Shown: positions 8,982 to 19,842 of the stretch, one piece after another | Layout: each line of letters begins with the position of its first letter | How positions within the stretch are numbered: the stretch's first letter is position 1 | Assembly: GCF_027941835.1 (NCBI RefSeq) | Contig: NZ_CP116005.1 | Location: 3,487,501-3,551,500, forward strand | Source of the DNA: Sphingosinicella microcystinivorans | GTDB lineage: Bacteria > Pseudomonadota > Alphaproteobacteria > Sphingomonadales > Sphingomonadaceae | Direction: 5' to 3' | Length of the DNA stretch: 64,000 nt | Position numbers and translations under genes: made by a program | Notes under the pieces: model-generated | The model's input: the letters and a program-made list of their open reading frames with translations, nothing else | Database searches by the model: none | What the model was told of the DNA's origin: nothing

Positions 8982-9390
8982 TGGACGCCTCCAGATGATG
9001 TTCGAGCGCGGCGCGCAGGTCGTCCGGCCACGGACGCGCGCGGTGTGTATCGGTATCGGTGGCGACGACCCGCTGCTCCGCCGACCAGAGCAGCGTGCCG
9101 CCGCAGGTGATGCGGTGCAGGAAATCGAGCGAGCTTCCGCCGACGCGCTTCACGTCGACCCGGAATTCCAGCAGGTCGCCGTGAACGCCGGGATGGCTGA
9201 AGGTGATGTCGAGGCGCACGGTGGGCACCGAAATGCGGCGTTCGCCCATCATCACCGGCCAAGGGGAGCCGATCGAGGCGAAGAACTCCTCCATCACCCC
9301 GACGAGCAGGTTGAGATAGGACGGGAAATAGGCGATCCCCGAAGGATCGCAGTCCCCGAACCTGAGGGGGCGAGCGGTCGTGAACGCCAC
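8974..9390 (-). CDS. Acyl-CoA thioesterase, 4-hydroxybenzoyl-CoA thioesterase-like hotdog fold
   Basis: A 138-aa hotdog protein with the 4HBT signature GDCDPSGIAYFPSY near the N-terminus, whose aspartate is the catalytic residue in this family. The GTG at 9390 was chosen; a CTG three codons upstream would overlap the gcdH stop and is also possible. It probably hydrolyses an aromatic or alicyclic CoA ester, either to release trapped CoA or as a pathway step. It lies 8 bp after gcdH in the tryptophan/anthranilate operon. Confidence 0.88.
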   Translation of the reverse strand: MAFTTARPLRFGDCDPSGIAYFPSYLNLLVGVMEEFFASIGSPWPVMMGERRISVPTVRLDITFSHPGVHGDLLEFRVDVKRVGGSSLDFLHRITCGGTLLWSAEQRVVATDTDTHRARPWPDDLRAALEHHLEASNV

Positions 9391-9398
9391 GGCGGGCT

Positions 9399-10574
9399 TC
9401 AGTTCGCGAAGGCCGCGATGCCGGTGATCGCGCGGCCGATGATGAGCGCGTGGACATCGTGCGTGCCCTCGTAGGTGTTGACCACCTCGAGGTTCACGAG
9501 ATGCCGCGCCACGCCGAACTCGTCGGAAATGCCGTTGCCGCCGAGCATGTCGCGCGCCGTGCGGGCGATCTCCAGCGCCTTGCCGCAGGAATTGCGCTTC
9601 AGGATCGAGGTCAGCTCCACCGGCGGATGCCCCGCCTCCTTCATGCGGCCGAGACGCAGGCAGCCCTGGAAGCCGAGCGCGATGTCCGTCGCCATGTCGG
9701 CCAGCTTCTTCTGGATGAGCTGGTTCGCGGCAAGCGGCCGCCCGAACTGCTTGCGGTCGAGCACGTACTGCCGCGCCGTCCTGTAGCACGACTCCGCCGC
9801 GCCGAGCGCACCCCACGCGATGCCGAAGCGCGCCGAGTTGAGGCAGGTGAACGGCCCCTTGAGGCCGCGCACCTCGGGGAACATCGCTTCCTCGGGCACG
9901 AACACCTCGTCCATCAGGATCTGGCCGGTGATCGAGGCGCGCAGGCCGACCTTGCCGTCGATGGCGGGCGCCGAAAGCCCCTCCATGCCCTTTTCGAGCA
10001 CGAAGCCGCGGATGGCGCCGTCATCGGTCTTCGCCCACACGACGAACACGTCCGCGATCGGCGCGTTGGTGATCCACGTCTTGGCGCCCGAGAGGCTGTA
10101 GCCGCCGGGCACGCTCTTCGCGCGCGTCGCCATCGACCCCGGGTCGGAGCCGTGGTCCGGCTCGGTGAGGCCGAAGCAGCCGATCCACTCGCCGCTCGCG
10201 AGCTTCGGCAGGTATTTCCGCTTCTGCGCCTCCGAACCGAACGTCTCGATCGGCACCATGACGAGCGAGGACTGCACGCTCATCATCGAGCGGTAGCCGC
10301 TGTCGACCGCCTCCACCTCGCGCGCGATGAGGCCGTAGGCGACATAGCCGAGCCCCGCGCCGCCGTATTCCGGTGAGATCGTCGCGCCGAGCAGGCCCAG
10401 CTCGCCCATCTCGCGGAAGATCGCCGGATCGGTCTTCTCGTGCCGGAAGGCCTCGGTGACGCGCGATGCCAGCCGGTCCTCGGCATAGCGGCGCGCGGTT
10501 TCGGAGATCATCTGCTCCTCTTCGGTCAGCTGCTGCGCGAGGCCGAAGGGGTCGAAGGGATCGAAGGGGTCCAA
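9399..10574 (-). CDS. gcdH: Glutaryl-CoA dehydrogenase
   Basis: An FAD enzyme that oxidises and decarboxylates glutaryl-CoA to crotonyl-CoA. It is 391 aa. The features are those of GCDH rather than a generic acyl-CoA dehydrogenase: [13 protein letters not shown] with the substrate arginine, [12 protein letters not shown], and [10 protein letters not shown] with the catalytic glutamate. The start is [11 protein letters not shown], an unusual DPF triplicate encoded by near-perfect 9-bp repeats. It follows kynA by 18 bp and would connect the ring-degradation steps of this operon to central metabolism. Confidence 0.94.
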   Translation of the reverse strand: MDPFDPFDPFGLAQQLTEEEQMISETARRYAEDRLASRVTEAFRHEKTDPAIFREMGELGLLGATISPEYGGAGLGYVAYGLIAREVEAVDSGYRSMMSVQSSLVMVPIETFGSEAQKRKYLPKLASGEWIGCFGLTEPDHGSDPGSMATRAKSVPGGYSLSGAKTWITNAPIADVFVVWAKTDDGAIRGFVLEKGMEGLSAPAIDGKVGLRASITGQILMDEVFVPEEAMFPEVRGLKGPFTCLNSARFGIAWGALGAAESCYRTARQYVLDRKQFGRPLAANQLIQKKLADMATDIALGFQGCLRLGRMKEAGHPPVELTSILKRNSCGKALEIARTARDMLGGNGISDEFGVARHLVNLEVVNTYEGTHDVHALIIGRAITGIAAFAN

Positions 10575-10592
10575 GGTCGTGCTCCTGAAGAA

Positions 10593-11438
10593 CTAGAGTT
10601 CGGTGCGTACTTTCCAGAGTTCGGGGAACAATTCCACCTCCAGCATCTTGCGGAGGTAGGCGACCCCGGAGGTGCCGCCGGTGCCGCGCTTGAGGCCGAT
10701 GATGCGTTCCACCGTCGTCACGTGGTTGAAGCGCCAGCGCCGGAAATAATCCTCGAAATCGACGAGCTTCTCGGCAAGCTCGTAAAGTGCCCAGTGCTTC
10801 TCGGGCGCGCGGTAGACGGTCTTCCACGCCTCGACGACGTCCTGGCTTTCCGCGCGCGGCTTGCGCCAGTCGGTGCGCTCCGCATCGGCCGCCCCGATCG
10901 GGATGCCGCTGCGCTGGAGCAGCAGCAGCGCCTCGTCGTAAAGGCTCGGCTTTGCGAGAATGTCCTCGAGCTTCGCCACGATCTCGGGCCGGTGCGCGTG
11001 CGGACGCAGCATGGCCTCGTTGCGGTTCCCGGCAAGGAACTCGATGGCGCGGTACTGGTAGGACTGGAAGCCCGAGGACTGGCCGAGCGCGTCGCGGAAC
11101 TCGGTGTATTCGCTCGGCGTCATCGTCCTCAGCACGTCCCACGCGCTGTTGAGCTGCTCGAAGATGCGCGCGACGCGGGTCAGCATCTTGAAGGCGTTTT
11201 CCACGCGGTCCTCGCGCACCGCGTTCATCGCGGCCCGCACCTCGTGAATGGCGAGCTTCATCCACAGCTCCGAGGTCTGGTGCTGGATGATGAACAGCAT
11301 CTCGTCGTGCGCGGCCGAGAGCGGATTCTGCGCGCTCAGAATGGGATCGAGCGACAGGTAGTCGCTGTAGGACATGCGTTCCCGGAACGACATCTGCGCG
11401 CCGTCTTTGGCCGGGTCATAGGGCTGCTGGCTGGTCAC
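10593..11438 (-). CDS. kynA: Tryptophan 2,3-dioxygenase
   Basis: A heme enzyme that opens the indole ring of L-tryptophan to N-formylkynurenine, the first step of the kynurenine pathway. The 281-aa protein has the family motifs [34 protein letters not shown] and [16 protein letters not shown] (the His of FNH is the heme ligand in this family). The GTG at 11438 overlaps the kynU stop (GTGA), which argues for this start and for translational coupling. Confidence 0.96.
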   Translation of the reverse strand: MTSQQPYDPAKDGAQMSFRERMSYSDYLSLDPILSAQNPLSAAHDEMLFIIQHQTSELWMKLAIHEVRAAMNAVREDRVENAFKMLTRVARIFEQLNSAWDVLRTMTPSEYTEFRDALGQSSGFQSYQYRAIEFLAGNRNEAMLRPHAHRPEIVAKLEDILAKPSLYDEALLLLQRSGIPIGAADAERTDWRKPRAESQDVVEAWKTVYRAPEKHWALYELAEKLVDFEDYFRRWRFNHVTTVERIIGLKRGTGGTSGVAYLRKMLEVELFPELWKVRTEL

Positions 11439-12628
11439 GTGACAAGTCCTCTTCTGTGATATTCGGGTTTGTCCCAGCTCCTTGTCCTCAGCACGTCTTC
11501 CATGATGGAGACCGCGCCGAGTACCTCCTCCTCGCCGATATAGAGCGGCGTGAAACCGAACCTGAGCGCGTCGGGCGCGCGGAAATCGCCGATCACGCCG
11601 CGCGCGATCAGCGCCTGCATGACCGCGTAGCCCTGCGGGTGGCGGAACGACACCTGACTGCCGCGCGCGGCGCTGTCGCGCGGTGAGGCGAGCACGAGGC
11701 CGGGGCAGCGCGCCTCGACCTCGCGGATGAAGAGTTCCGACAGTTCGACCGACTTTCGGCGCACGTCGGCCATGTCGACGGCCTCCCACGCATCGAGCGC
11801 CGCGTCGAGCACGGCGAGCGCGATGATCGGCGGCGTGCCGACGCGCATCCGCTCGATGCCGGAACCGGGGCGATAGTCCTGATCGAAGGCGAAGGGCGCT
11901 TCATGCCCCATCCAGCCGGAGAGCGCCGGGCGAGCGACATCGGCGTGCTCGGCCGCGACATAGATGAACGCGGGCGCACCGGGGCCGCCGTTCAGGTACT
12001 TGTAGGTGCAGCCGACCGCGAAGTCGGCGCCCGCGCCCTTCACGTCGACGGGAATCGCGCCCGCCGAGTGCGCGAGGTCCCAGATCGTCAGCGCGCGCGC
12101 CGCGTGCGCCTTCGCCGTCAGCTTCGCCATGTCGTGCAGGCGGCCGGTGCGGTAGTCGACCTCGGTGATCATCAGCACGGCGACGCTCTCGTCGATCGCG
12201 TCTTCCACGGCTTCGGGCTCGACGACCTTCAGCTCATGCCCCTGCCCCAGCGAGCGGATCAGGCCCTGCGCCATGTAGAGGTCGGTGGGGAAATTGCCGC
12301 TGTCCGACACGATGACGCGCCGGTCGGGGCGCATTTCCAGCGCCGAGGCGAGCGCCTGGTAGACCTTGATCGACAGCGTGTCGCCCATCACGACGCTGCC
12401 CTCGGGCGCGCCGATGAGCCGGGCGACGCGGTCGCCGATCTTGCGGGGCTGCACCATCCAGCCGGCAGTGTTCCAGCCCCTGATGAGCTCGCCGCCCCAT
12501 TCCTCCCCGATCACCTTCGCCGCGCGCGCCTTCGCGGCGAGCGGCAGCGGCCCGAGCGAGTTGCCGTCGAGGTAGATGACGCCTTCGGGAATATGGAACT
12601 TCGCGCGCGTCGCGCTGAAATCGGTCAT
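11435..12628 (-). CDS. kynU: Kynureninase
   Basis: A PLP enzyme that cleaves kynurenine to anthranilate and alanine. The 397-aa length is normal. [12 protein letters not shown] is at residues 18-29, and the PLP lysine lies in [11 protein letters not shown] (Lys210). The ATG at 12628 overlaps the stop of the upstream ligase gene (ATGA). Its product anthranilate is the substrate of that CoA ligase, so the gene order matches the pathway. Confidence 0.96.
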   Translation of the reverse strand: MTDFSATRAKFHIPEGVIYLDGNSLGPLPLAAKARAAKVIGEEWGGELIRGWNTAGWMVQPRKIGDRVARLIGAPEGSVVMGDTLSIKVYQALASALEMRPDRRVIVSDSGNFPTDLYMAQGLIRSLGQGHELKVVEPEAVEDAIDESVAVLMITEVDYRTGRLHDMAKLTAKAHAARALTIWDLAHSAGAIPVDVKGAGADFAVGCTYKYLNGGPGAPAFIYVAAEHADVARPALSGWMGHEAPFAFDQDYRPGSGIERMRVGTPPIIALAVLDAALDAWEAVDMADVRRKSVELSELFIREVEARCPGLVLASPRDSAARGSQVSFRHPQGYAVMQALIARGVIGDFRAPDALRFGFTPLYIGEEEVLGAVSIMEDVLRTRSWDKPEYHRRGLVT

Positions 12629-14253
12629 GCCTGTCTTTCCGCCTTCAATCGGAACCGCTGGATCTTGCCGCTCTCGGTCTTCGGAAGCGCCGCCGTGAAC
12701 CGCACGGAGCGGGGGTATTTGTAGGGCGCAATGGTCGCCTTCACGTGGTCCTGCAACACTTTGACGACGCCGTCGTCCGCCGCGACGCCCTCGACGAGCA
12801 CGACATGCGCCTCGACGATCTGGCCGCGCGCCTCGTCGGCGATGCCGATCACGGCGCATTCGAGCACGTGCGGGTGCTTCAGCAGCGCCGCCTCCACCTC
12901 CGGCCCGGCGATGTTGTAGCCCGCCGAGATGATCATGTCGTCGGAACGCGCGGCGAAGTGGAAGCGGCCCTCGGCATCCTGCGTGAAGGAATCGCCGGTG
13001 AGGTTCCAGCCGCCCTTCACGTAGTTCGTCTGGCGCTTGTCGGCGAGGTAGCGGCAACCCACGGGGCCGCGCACGGCGAGCCGCCCGACCTCGCCGCGCG
13101 GCAGCTCGTTCATGTTCTCGTCGACGATCTTCGCCTCGTAGCCGGTGAGCGGCCGCCCGGTGCAGGCCGGGTGCATGTCGTCGAGGCGGTTCGAGATGAA
13201 GATGTGCAGCAGTTCGGTCGCGCCGATGCCGTCGAGGATCGGCTTGCCGGTCTTCCTCACCCAGTCCTCGAACACCGGCGCGGGCAGCGTCTCGCCCGCC
13301 GACACGGCGATGCGGAGCGAGGAGAGGTCCGCGCCCTCGTCGAACGCCGCCAGCATCATGCGGTAGGCGGTCGGCGCGGTGAAGCTGATCGTCGCCCTGT
13401 AGGTCTCGATGATCTCGATCATGCTCTGCGGCGAGGCGTGCTCCAGCAGCGTCGCCGCCGCGCCGAAGCGCAGCGGGAAGATCGCGAGACCGCCGAGGCC
13501 GAAGGTGAAGGCGAGCGGCGGCGAGCCGACGAAAATGTCGTCGGGGCGCACGCCCAGCACTTCCTTCGCATAGGCGTCCGCGATGATGAGCAGGTCGCGG
13601 TGGAAGTGCATCGTCGCCTTGGGCTCGCCCGTGGTGCCCGAGGTGAAGCCGAGCAGCGCCACGTCGTCGCGGCCCGTCTTCACCGCCTCGAACGTCACCG
13701 GCTTGTCGAGCGCGGCGCGGTCGAGCTCGGCATCGTGGTTGGCGGTGCCGTCGAAGCCGACGACAGCCTTCAGGAAGCGGCTGTCCCTCGCGCACAGCGC
13801 CATCTCGTCCATCAGCCGCATGTCGCAGAGCGCGAGGCCGATCTCCGCCTTGTCGACGATCTTCGAAAGCTCGCCCGCGCGCAGCATCGGCATGGTGTTG
13901 ACGACGACCGCGCCCGCCTTCGTCGCGGCGAGCCAGCACGCGACCATCGCGGGGTTGTTCGCGGAGCGGATCAGCACGCGGTTGCCGGGCTTCACGCCGT
14001 AGTCCTCGACGAGCGCGTGCGCGATACGGTTCGACCAGTCGGCGAGTTCCTTGTAGGTGCGCCGCCGCCCGTTGCCGATGAGCGCGGTGTGGTCGCCGAA
14101 GCCCCTGGCGACCATCGCGTCGGTGAGTTCGACGCCAGCGTTCAGATAGTCGGGATATTGGAAGCCACCCAGCAGCAGGTCCGGCCATTCCTCGAACGGC
14201 GGCAGATTGTCCCGCGTGAACGTATCGACGTGTGCCGACGGCCCCAAAATCAT
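12625..14253 (-). CDS. Anthranilate (2-aminobenzoate)-CoA ligase, AMP-binding
   Basis: It activates an aromatic acid with ATP and CoA. The 542-aa adenylate-forming enzyme has the P-loop-like [15 protein letters not shown], the A5 region [11 protein letters not shown], and the C-terminal catalytic lysine in [10 protein letters not shown]. It resembles the benzoate-CoA ligase/AbmG type. Substrate assignment to anthranilate is by context: it lies between kynureninase and an anthraniloyl-CoA monooxygenase gene, all in one overlapping operon. It overlaps both neighbours by 4 bp. Confidence 0.9.
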   Translation of the reverse strand: MILGPSAHVDTFTRDNLPPFEEWPDLLLGGFQYPDYLNAGVELTDAMVARGFGDHTALIGNGRRRTYKELADWSNRIAHALVEDYGVKPGNRVLIRSANNPAMVACWLAATKAGAVVVNTMPMLRAGELSKIVDKAEIGLALCDMRLMDEMALCARDSRFLKAVVGFDGTANHDAELDRAALDKPVTFEAVKTGRDDVALLGFTSGTTGEPKATMHFHRDLLIIADAYAKEVLGVRPDDIFVGSPPLAFTFGLGGLAIFPLRFGAAATLLEHASPQSMIEIIETYRATISFTAPTAYRMMLAAFDEGADLSSLRIAVSAGETLPAPVFEDWVRKTGKPILDGIGATELLHIFISNRLDDMHPACTGRPLTGYEAKIVDENMNELPRGEVGRLAVRGPVGCRYLADKRQTNYVKGGWNLTGDSFTQDAEGRFHFAARSDDMIISAGYNIAGPEVEAALLKHPHVLECAVIGIADEARGQIVEAHVVLVEGVAADDGVVKVLQDHVKATIAPYKYPRSVRFTAALPKTESGKIQRFRLKAERQA

Positions 14254-15401
14254 GCCCCACCTCCCATCACCTGACGCGCGATCACCACCTTCTGCACGTC
14301 CGACGCCCCTTCGTAGATGCGGAGCGCGCGGATTTCCCGGTACAGGCTTTCGACGATGTGGCCGTGGCGCACCCCGTCCCCGCCATGAAGCTGCACCGCC
14401 TTGTCGATCACCGCTTGCGCGCGGTCGGTGGCGTAGAGCTTCGCCATCGCCGCCTCGCGCGTCACGCGCGGCGCGCCCATGTCCTTGGTCCACGCGGCGC
14501 GGTAGACGAGCAGCGCGGCGGCATCGACGTCGAGCGCCATGTCCGCGATGTGGCCCTGCACCATCTGGAGATCGAACAGCGGCGCACCGAACAACGTGCG
14601 CTCGCCCGTGCGGCGGATGCTCTCTTCGAGCGCGCGCCGCGCGAAGCCGAGCGCGGCCGCGCCCACGGTCGAACGGAACACGTCGAGCACCGACATGGCG
14701 ATGCGGAAGCCCTCGCCCGGTTTCCCGACCATCGCCGAGGCGGGCACGCGCACGTCGTCGAAGCGCAGCCGCGCGAGCGGGTGCGGCGCGATCACGTCGA
14801 TCCGCTCGGCGATCTCCAGCCCCAGCACGTCGGCGGGAACGACGAACGCGGAGATGCCCTTCGCGCCCGGCGCCTCGCCGGTGCGCGCGAACACCGTGTA
14901 GACGTCCGCGATACCGCCGTTCGAAATCCACGTCTTCTCGCCGGAGAGCACGTAGTCGCCGCCGTCGCGGCGCGCGCTCATGTCCATGTTGGCGACGTCC
15001 GACCCCGAGCGCGGCTCGGAGAGCGCGAAGGCGGAGAGCGCCTTTCCGGTGCGCGTCTTCCGCAGCCATTCGCGGTGGCCCTCGTCGCCGAACAGGCTGA
15101 TCGTGCCTGTGCCGAGGCCCTGCATGGCGAAGGCGAAATCGGCGAGGCCGTCATGCCGCGCCAGCGTCTCGCGCGTGATGCAGAGCGTGCGCACGTCGAG
15201 CGGCGCGGGCGTGTCGGGATCGACCGTCGTCGGCAGCAGCCAGCCGCCCTCGCCGAGCATGACGACGAGGCGGCGGCAGGCGGCGTCGACGTCGCCGTGA
15301 TCGACGGGCAGGTGCGCGCGGCACCACGCCTCCAGCCGCTCGGCATGGCCGCGGTGGCGGTCTTCGAAGAACGGCCAATCCAAAAAGCTGCGGTCCGCCA
15401 T
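14250..15401 (-). CDS. Acyl-CoA dehydrogenase of the anthraniloyl-CoA pathway
   Basis: A 383-aa flavoprotein with [30 protein letters not shown] and the catalytic-glutamate motif [11 protein letters not shown] near the C-terminus. It presumably introduces a double bond into an alicyclic acyl-CoA formed from 2-amino-5-oxocyclohexene-carboxyl-CoA; the exact substrate is inferred from the operon. It overlaps the ligase gene by 4 bp and the enoyl-CoA hydratase gene by 1 bp (TGATG). Confidence 0.9.
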   Translation of the reverse strand: MADRSFLDWPFFEDRHRGHAERLEAWCRAHLPVDHGDVDAACRRLVVMLGEGGWLLPTTVDPDTPAPLDVRTLCITRETLARHDGLADFAFAMQGLGTGTISLFGDEGHREWLRKTRTGKALSAFALSEPRSGSDVANMDMSARRDGGDYVLSGEKTWISNGGIADVYTVFARTGEAPGAKGISAFVVPADVLGLEIAERIDVIAPHPLARLRFDDVRVPASAMVGKPGEGFRIAMSVLDVFRSTVGAAALGFARRALEESIRRTGERTLFGAPLFDLQMVQGHIADMALDVDAAALLVYRAAWTKDMGAPRVTREAAMAKLYATDRAQAVIDKAVQLHGGDGVRHGHIVESLYREIRALRIYEGASDVQKVVIARQVMGGGA

Positions 15402-16219
15402 CAGTCGCCCTCGAACACCGGCGTCTGCTTCGCCACGAACGCGCGGTAGGCGCGCTCGAAGTCGCGCGTCTGCATACAGATCGCCTGCGCCTGCGCCTCG
15501 GACTCGATGGCCTGATCGAGGCTCATCGACCATTCCTGGTTGAGCTGCGTCTTGGTGATGCCGTGCGCGAAGGTCGGCCCGGAAACGATGCGCCGCGCGA
15601 TCTCCAGCGCATCCGCCTCCAGCGCGTCGGCCGCGACCAGCCGGTTGTAGTAGCCCCAGCGCTCGCCTTCCTCGGCGCTCATCGTGCGGCCGGTGTAAAG
15701 CAGCTCCGCCGCCCTGCCCTGCCCGATGATGCGCGGCAGCACCGCGCACGCGCCCATGTCGCAGCCCGCAAGGCCGACGCGAGTGAACAGGAACGCCGTC
15801 TTTGCCCCAGGCGTCGCGATGCGGATGTCCGACGCCATCGTGATGATCGCGCCCGCGCCCACCGCGACGCCGTCCACCGCCGCGATGATCGGCTTGCCGC
15901 AATGGATCATCGCCTTCACGAGATCGCCGGTCATGCGCGTGAAGGCGAGAAGCTGCTTCATGTCCATCGCGACCAGCGGCCCGATGATGTCGTGCACGTC
16001 ACCGCCCGAGCAGAAATTGCCGCCGTTCGGCAGGAACGCCACCGCGTCGACGTCATCGGCGTAGACGAGCGCGCGGAACGTGTCGCGCAGTTCGGCATAG
16101 GAGTCGAACGTCAGCGGGTTCTTGCGCTCGGGCCGGTCGAGCCGGACGCGCGCGATGCGGTCCTCGACCTCCCACAGGAAATGCGCCGGCTTCAATCCGG
16201 CCATTGTTTTTCCGGCCAT
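15401..16219 (-). CDS. Enoyl-CoA hydratase/isomerase family protein
   Basis: A 272-aa crotonase-fold protein with the oxyanion-hole segments [12 protein letters not shown] and [18 protein letters not shown]. Hydration of the double bond, or hydrolytic ring opening as in benzoyl-CoA-type pathways, are both possible reactions. Three starts are possible (GTG 16243, ATG 16219, ATG 16204); ATG 16219, just after the stop of the MarR gene, was preferred. It lies downstream of the MarR regulator in the same operon. Confidence 0.88.
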   Translation of the reverse strand: MAGKTMAGLKPAHFLWEVEDRIARVRLDRPERKNPLTFDSYAELRDTFRALVYADDVDAVAFLPNGGNFCSGGDVHDIIGPLVAMDMKQLLAFTRMTGDLVKAMIHCGKPIIAAVDGVAVGAGAIITMASDIRIATPGAKTAFLFTRVGLAGCDMGACAVLPRIIGQGRAAELLYTGRTMSAEEGERWGYYNRLVAADALEADALEIARRIVSGPTFAHGITKTQLNQEWSMSLDQAIESEAQAQAICMQTRDFERAYRAFVAKQTPVFEGD

Positions 16220-16224
16220 CTGCG

Positions 16225-16686
16225 TCAATGTCCGCCCTCCCACTTGCTCTGGAATGTCCTGAGTGTGCCCGCCAGATGCGCGTCCTCGTCCGGATCGACA
16301 TCGGCGAGCAGCGCGTCGATCCAGCGCTCGTGCGCCGCCGCCATCGCCTTGAACTGCGCGGCGCCCGCCTCCGTCAGCCTGACGATGAAGGCGCGGCGGT
16401 CGCCGTCCCGCGCCGCGCGCGCGACGAGGCCGTCCGACACCAGCCGGTCGACGATGCCGGTGACGTTGCCGTTGGAAACCAGCAGGAAGCGCGAAATCTC
16501 GCCCATCATCATGCCGTCCGGCGCGCGGTACAGCGCCGCCATGACGTCAAAGCGCGGCAGCGTCGTGTCGAACTCGGCCTTCAGCCGCTCGCGCAGCTCC
16601 GCCTCGATGAGCCGTGTCGCGCGGAGCAGGCGCAGCCACAGGCGCAGCCGCCCCTTGCCGTCCGCGGACGTGATCGGCGCGCTCAC
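16225..16686 (-). CDS. MarR-family transcriptional regulator
   Basis: About 153 aa, with the MarR winged helix: [21 protein letters not shown] as recognition region and the wing [15 protein letters not shown]. MarR-type regulators of aromatic-CoA operons (BadR-like) respond to aromatic CoA esters or acids, so this is the likely local repressor. The GTG at 16686 overlaps the SDR stop (GTGA); another GTG directly upstream at 16689 is equally readable. A candidate operator lies in front of the operon at 19767-19798. Confidence 0.92.
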   Translation of the reverse strand: MSAPITSADGKGRLRLWLRLLRATRLIEAELRERLKAEFDTTLPRFDVMAALYRAPDGMMMGEISRFLLVSNGNVTGIVDRLVSDGLVARAARDGDRRAFIVRLTEAGAAQFKAMAAAHERWIDALLADVDPDEDAHLAGTLRTFQSKWEGGH

Positions 16687-17429
16687 CACGTCTCGCCGCC
16701 CGAAACCGAGATGGCCTGCCCGGTGATCGACGCCGCGCCCTCGCTCGCGAGCCAGAGCACGGTCGCGGCGATCTCGTCCGGCGTGATGAAGCGGCCCTGC
16801 GGGTTCGTCGCGGCGAGGCTGGCGCGCGCCTCTTCATGGGTCCGCCCGGTCGTCGCCATGATGCGCGCGATCGACTCTTCGAGGAGATCGGTCTCCGTGA
16901 AGCCGGGGCACACGGCGTTGACCGTGACGCCCGACTTCGCCGTCTCGGCGGCGAGCGCGCGCATCAGTCCGACGACGCCGTGCTTCGCCGCCACGTAGGG
17001 CGCAACATAGGCATAGCCCTTGAGGCCCGCCGTCGAGGCGATGAAGATGATCCGCCCGGCGCGGCGCTTCACCATCGCTGCAAGCGCGGGCTGCACGGTG
17101 AGGAAGGCGCCGGTGAGGTTCACGGCGAGCGCCGCCTGCCAGGCCGCCGGCGTCACCTTGTGCGCGGGCGCGCTCTCGGCAGCGCCGGCATTCGCCACGA
17201 CGATGTCGAACGACCCGTGCGTCTCATAAAGCGCGCACATCGCAGCCTCGTCGGTCACGTCCGCCTGCACGGCGGAAATGCGGTCGCTTTCCGCCGCCAC
17301 GGCTTCCAACGGCGCGAGGCGACGGCCGCAAATGACGACGTCGACGCCTTGCCCCGCAAGCGCAAGCGCAATGGCCCGGCCCGCGCCGGTGCCGCCGCCC
17401 GTGACGAGCGCGGTGCGCCCAGCGATCAT
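16683..17429 (-). CDS. Short-chain dehydrogenase/reductase
   Basis: A 248-aa SDR with cofactor motif [15 protein letters not shown], and active-site Ser plus YVAAK (YxxxK). The C-terminal SGGETW is typical of the 3-hydroxyacyl-CoA dehydrogenase-like branch. It probably oxidises the hydroxyacyl-CoA formed after the hydratase. It overlaps the monooxygenase/reductase gene and the MarR gene by 4 bp each. Confidence 0.92.
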   Translation of the reverse strand: MIAGRTALVTGGGTGAGRAIALALAGQGVDVVICGRRLAPLEAVAAESDRISAVQADVTDEAAMCALYETHGSFDIVVANAGAAESAPAHKVTPAAWQAALAVNLTGAFLTVQPALAAMVKRRAGRIIFIASTAGLKGYAYVAPYVAAKHGVVGLMRALAAETAKSGVTVNAVCPGFTETDLLEESIARIMATTGRTHEEARASLAATNPQGRFITPDEIAATVLWLASEGAASITGQAISVSGGETW

Positions 17430-19717
17430 ACCTTGCCCGTCATCTGCTCGGGCCCCCGCTCGGCGAGGCGGAACGCCTGATCGCGCCCGGCGAGGTAGGG
17501 ATCGGGCCACGGCGTCTCCTTGTCGCCGAGCGCCGCCGCCGCGTGCAGCGTCCAGTAGGGATCGCTGAGGTGCGGACGCGCAAGGCAGACGAGATCGGCG
17601 CGGCCCGCCATCAGGATCGAGTTGGCGTGGTCGGGCTCGTAGATGTTGCCCACCGTCATCGTCGCCATGCCGGTCTCGTTGCGGATGCGGTCGGAAAACG
17701 GCGTCTGGAACATGCGGCCGTAGACGGGCCGCGCGCGGATCGAGGTCTGCCCGGCGGAGACGTCGCAAATGTCGACGCCCGCGTCCTTCAGGATTTCCGC
17801 GATGCGCACGGCCTCTTCCGGGGTCACGCCCTCGTCGCCGACCCAGTCGTTCGCCGAGATGCGCACCGAGATCGGCTTTTCATCGGGCCATGCGGCGCGA
17901 ACGGCCCGGAACACTTCCAGCGGATAGCGCATCCGGTTTTCGAGGCTGCCGCCGTACTCGTCCTCGCGGGTGTTGGTGAGCGGGCTGATGAAGGACGAGA
18001 GCAGGTAGCCGTGCGCGGCATGGATCTCGATCATGTCGAAGCCCGCGCGGTTCGCCATCTCGGCCGCCGCGACGAACTGGTCGCGAACCCGGTCCATGTC
18101 GGCGCGGTCCATCGGCTTCGGCACGGCGTTCCGGTCCGACCACGGCACGGCCGACGCGGCGAGCAGCGGCCAGTTTCCGGCGGGCAGCGGCGCGTCCATT
18201 TCCTCCCAGCCGATCTGCGTCGAACCCTTGGGGCCGGAATGGCCGAGCTGCGCGCAGATTTTCGCGGGCGTTTCGGCGTGGACGAAATCGACGAGCCGCT
18301 TCCATGCCGCCTCGTGCTCCGGCGCATAGAGGCCGGGGCAGCCGGGCGTGATGCGCCCTTCGGCGCTGACGCAGGTCATCTCGATGAACACGAGGCCGGC
18401 GCCGCCCTTGGCGCGCTCGGCATAGTGCACGAAGTGCCAGTCGGTCGGGCAGCCGTCGACGGCCTTGTACTGCGCCATCGGCGAGACGACGATGCGGTTC
18501 CGGAGCGTCATGCCGCGCAGGCTCAAAGGCGCGAACATCGGCGCGCGGCGGGCCTTGCCTGCGCCCGCCTGCTCCTGGAACCAGATTTCGGCGCTGTCCA
18601 GCCACGCGCGGTCGCGCAGGCGCAGATTCTCGTGCGAGATGCGCTGCGAGCGCGTGAGCAGGGCATAGTTGAACTGCACGGGATCGAGATCGAGGTAGCG
18701 CTCCACCTCCTCGAACCATTCCATCGAGTTGCGCGCCGCCGATTGCAGGCGCAGCACCTCCACGCGGCGCGCGTCCTCATACTTCCGGAACGCGTCCGCC
18801 AGCGTCGGCTCGCTGTGGATGTAGTCGGCGAGCGCCACGGCGCTTTCCATCGCGAGCTTGCTGCCCGAACCGATCGAGAAATGCGCCGTCGCCGCCGCGT
18901 CGCCGAGCAGCGCGACGTTCTCGTAGGACCAGCGCTCGCAGAGCACGCGCGGAAAGTTGATCCACGCCGAACCGCGGATGTGCGCGGCGTTCGACATCAG
19001 GCTGTGCCCGCCGAGGTGCTTGGCGAAGATGCGCTCGCACGTCGCGATCGACTCTTCCTTGGTCATCTCGCCGAAGCCGAAAGCGGCCCACGTCTCCTCC
19101 GTGCATTCGACGATGAACGTCGCGGTGTCGGCGTCGAACTGGTAGGCGTGCGCCCACACCCAGCCGTGCTCGGTCTTCTCGAAGATGAAGGTGAAGGCGT
19201 CGTCGAACTTCTGGTGCGTGCCGAGCCAGACGAACTTGCACTTGCGCACGTCGATGTTCGGCTGGAAATGGTCTGCAAACTCCGTGCGCGTGCGGGAATT
19301 GAGCCCGTCCGCGGCAACGACGAGATCGTACTTGTCCATGTAGTGGCGCGTCGGCTCGGCCTCGGTCTCGAAGCGGATCTCGACGCCGAGCTCCAGCGCC
19401 CGCGCCTGAAGCAGCAGCAGCAGTTGCTTGCGCCCGATGCCGCAGAAGCCGTGCCCGGTGGAGACCGTCCGCACGCCGTTGTGGACGACGGCGATGTCGT
19501 CCCAATAGGCGAAGTGCTCGCGGATCGCTGCGGCGCTGACGGGATCGTTGGCGGCAAGGTTGTCGAGGGTCTCGTCGGAAAGCACCACGCCCCAGCCGAA
19601 GGTATCGTCCGGGCGGTTGCGCTCGATCACGGTGATGCAGTGCCCCGGATCGCGCAGCTTCATGCAGATGGCGAAATAGAGGCCCGCAGGCCCGCCGCCG
19701 AGTACAGCCACATCCAT
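17426..19717 (-). CDS. abmA: Anthraniloyl-CoA monooxygenase/reductase (bifunctional)
   Basis: A 763-aa fusion of two flavoenzymes. Residues 1-385 are an aromatic-ring FAD monooxygenase (GGGPAG at 7-12, GD at 272-273); residues 393-755 are an old-yellow-enzyme-type reductase. This domain order is the hallmark of 2-aminobenzoyl-CoA monooxygenase/reductase, which hydroxylates and then reduces anthraniloyl-CoA to a 2-amino-5-oxocyclohexene-carboxyl-CoA. The related salicylyl-CoA 5-hydroxylase has a similar layout and cannot be fully excluded, but kynU and the aryl-CoA ligase in the same operon favour anthraniloyl-CoA. It is first in the operon. Confidence 0.92.
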   Translation of the reverse strand: MDVAVLGGGPAGLYFAICMKLRDPGHCITVIERNRPDDTFGWGVVLSDETLDNLAANDPVSAAAIREHFAYWDDIAVVHNGVRTVSTGHGFCGIGRKQLLLLLQARALELGVEIRFETEAEPTRHYMDKYDLVVAADGLNSRTRTEFADHFQPNIDVRKCKFVWLGTHQKFDDAFTFIFEKTEHGWVWAHAYQFDADTATFIVECTEETWAAFGFGEMTKEESIATCERIFAKHLGGHSLMSNAAHIRGSAWINFPRVLCERWSYENVALLGDAAATAHFSIGSGSKLAMESAVALADYIHSEPTLADAFRKYEDARRVEVLRLQSAARNSMEWFEEVERYLDLDPVQFNYALLTRSQRISHENLRLRDRAWLDSAEIWFQEQAGAGKARRAPMFAPLSLRGMTLRNRIVVSPMAQYKAVDGCPTDWHFVHYAERAKGGAGLVFIEMTCVSAEGRITPGCPGLYAPEHEAAWKRLVDFVHAETPAKICAQLGHSGPKGSTQIGWEEMDAPLPAGNWPLLAASAVPWSDRNAVPKPMDRADMDRVRDQFVAAAEMANRAGFDMIEIHAAHGYLLSSFISPLTNTREDEYGGSLENRMRYPLEVFRAVRAAWPDEKPISVRISANDWVGDEGVTPEEAVRIAEILKDAGVDICDVSAGQTSIRARPVYGRMFQTPFSDRIRNETGMATMTVGNIYEPDHANSILMAGRADLVCLARPHLSDPYWTLHAAAALGDKETPWPDPYLAGRDQAFRLAERGPEQMTGKV

Positions 19718-19766
19718 CGCATGACCTCCCTTGTCGATGAGTCGGAGGCTGACATGGCGGCCTTAT

Positions 19767-19798
19767 TATTTCAAGCTTAAAGTTTCAGGGTTGAAATA
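19767..19798. promoter_or_regulatory. Candidate operator between abmA and the formamidase
   Basis: An AT-rich inverted repeat, TATTTCAA (19767-19774) and TTGAAATA (19791-19798), with a 16-base spacer that itself holds TTTCAGGG. It stands out in GC-rich DNA and lies between the divergent abmA operon and formamidase gene, so it could let the operon's MarR regulator control both. Binding is inferred. Confidence 0.5.
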
Positions 19799-19842
19799 TT
19801 TCTGCATTGACGCATGCTGAAGGACAATGGACGGGAGCGGAC

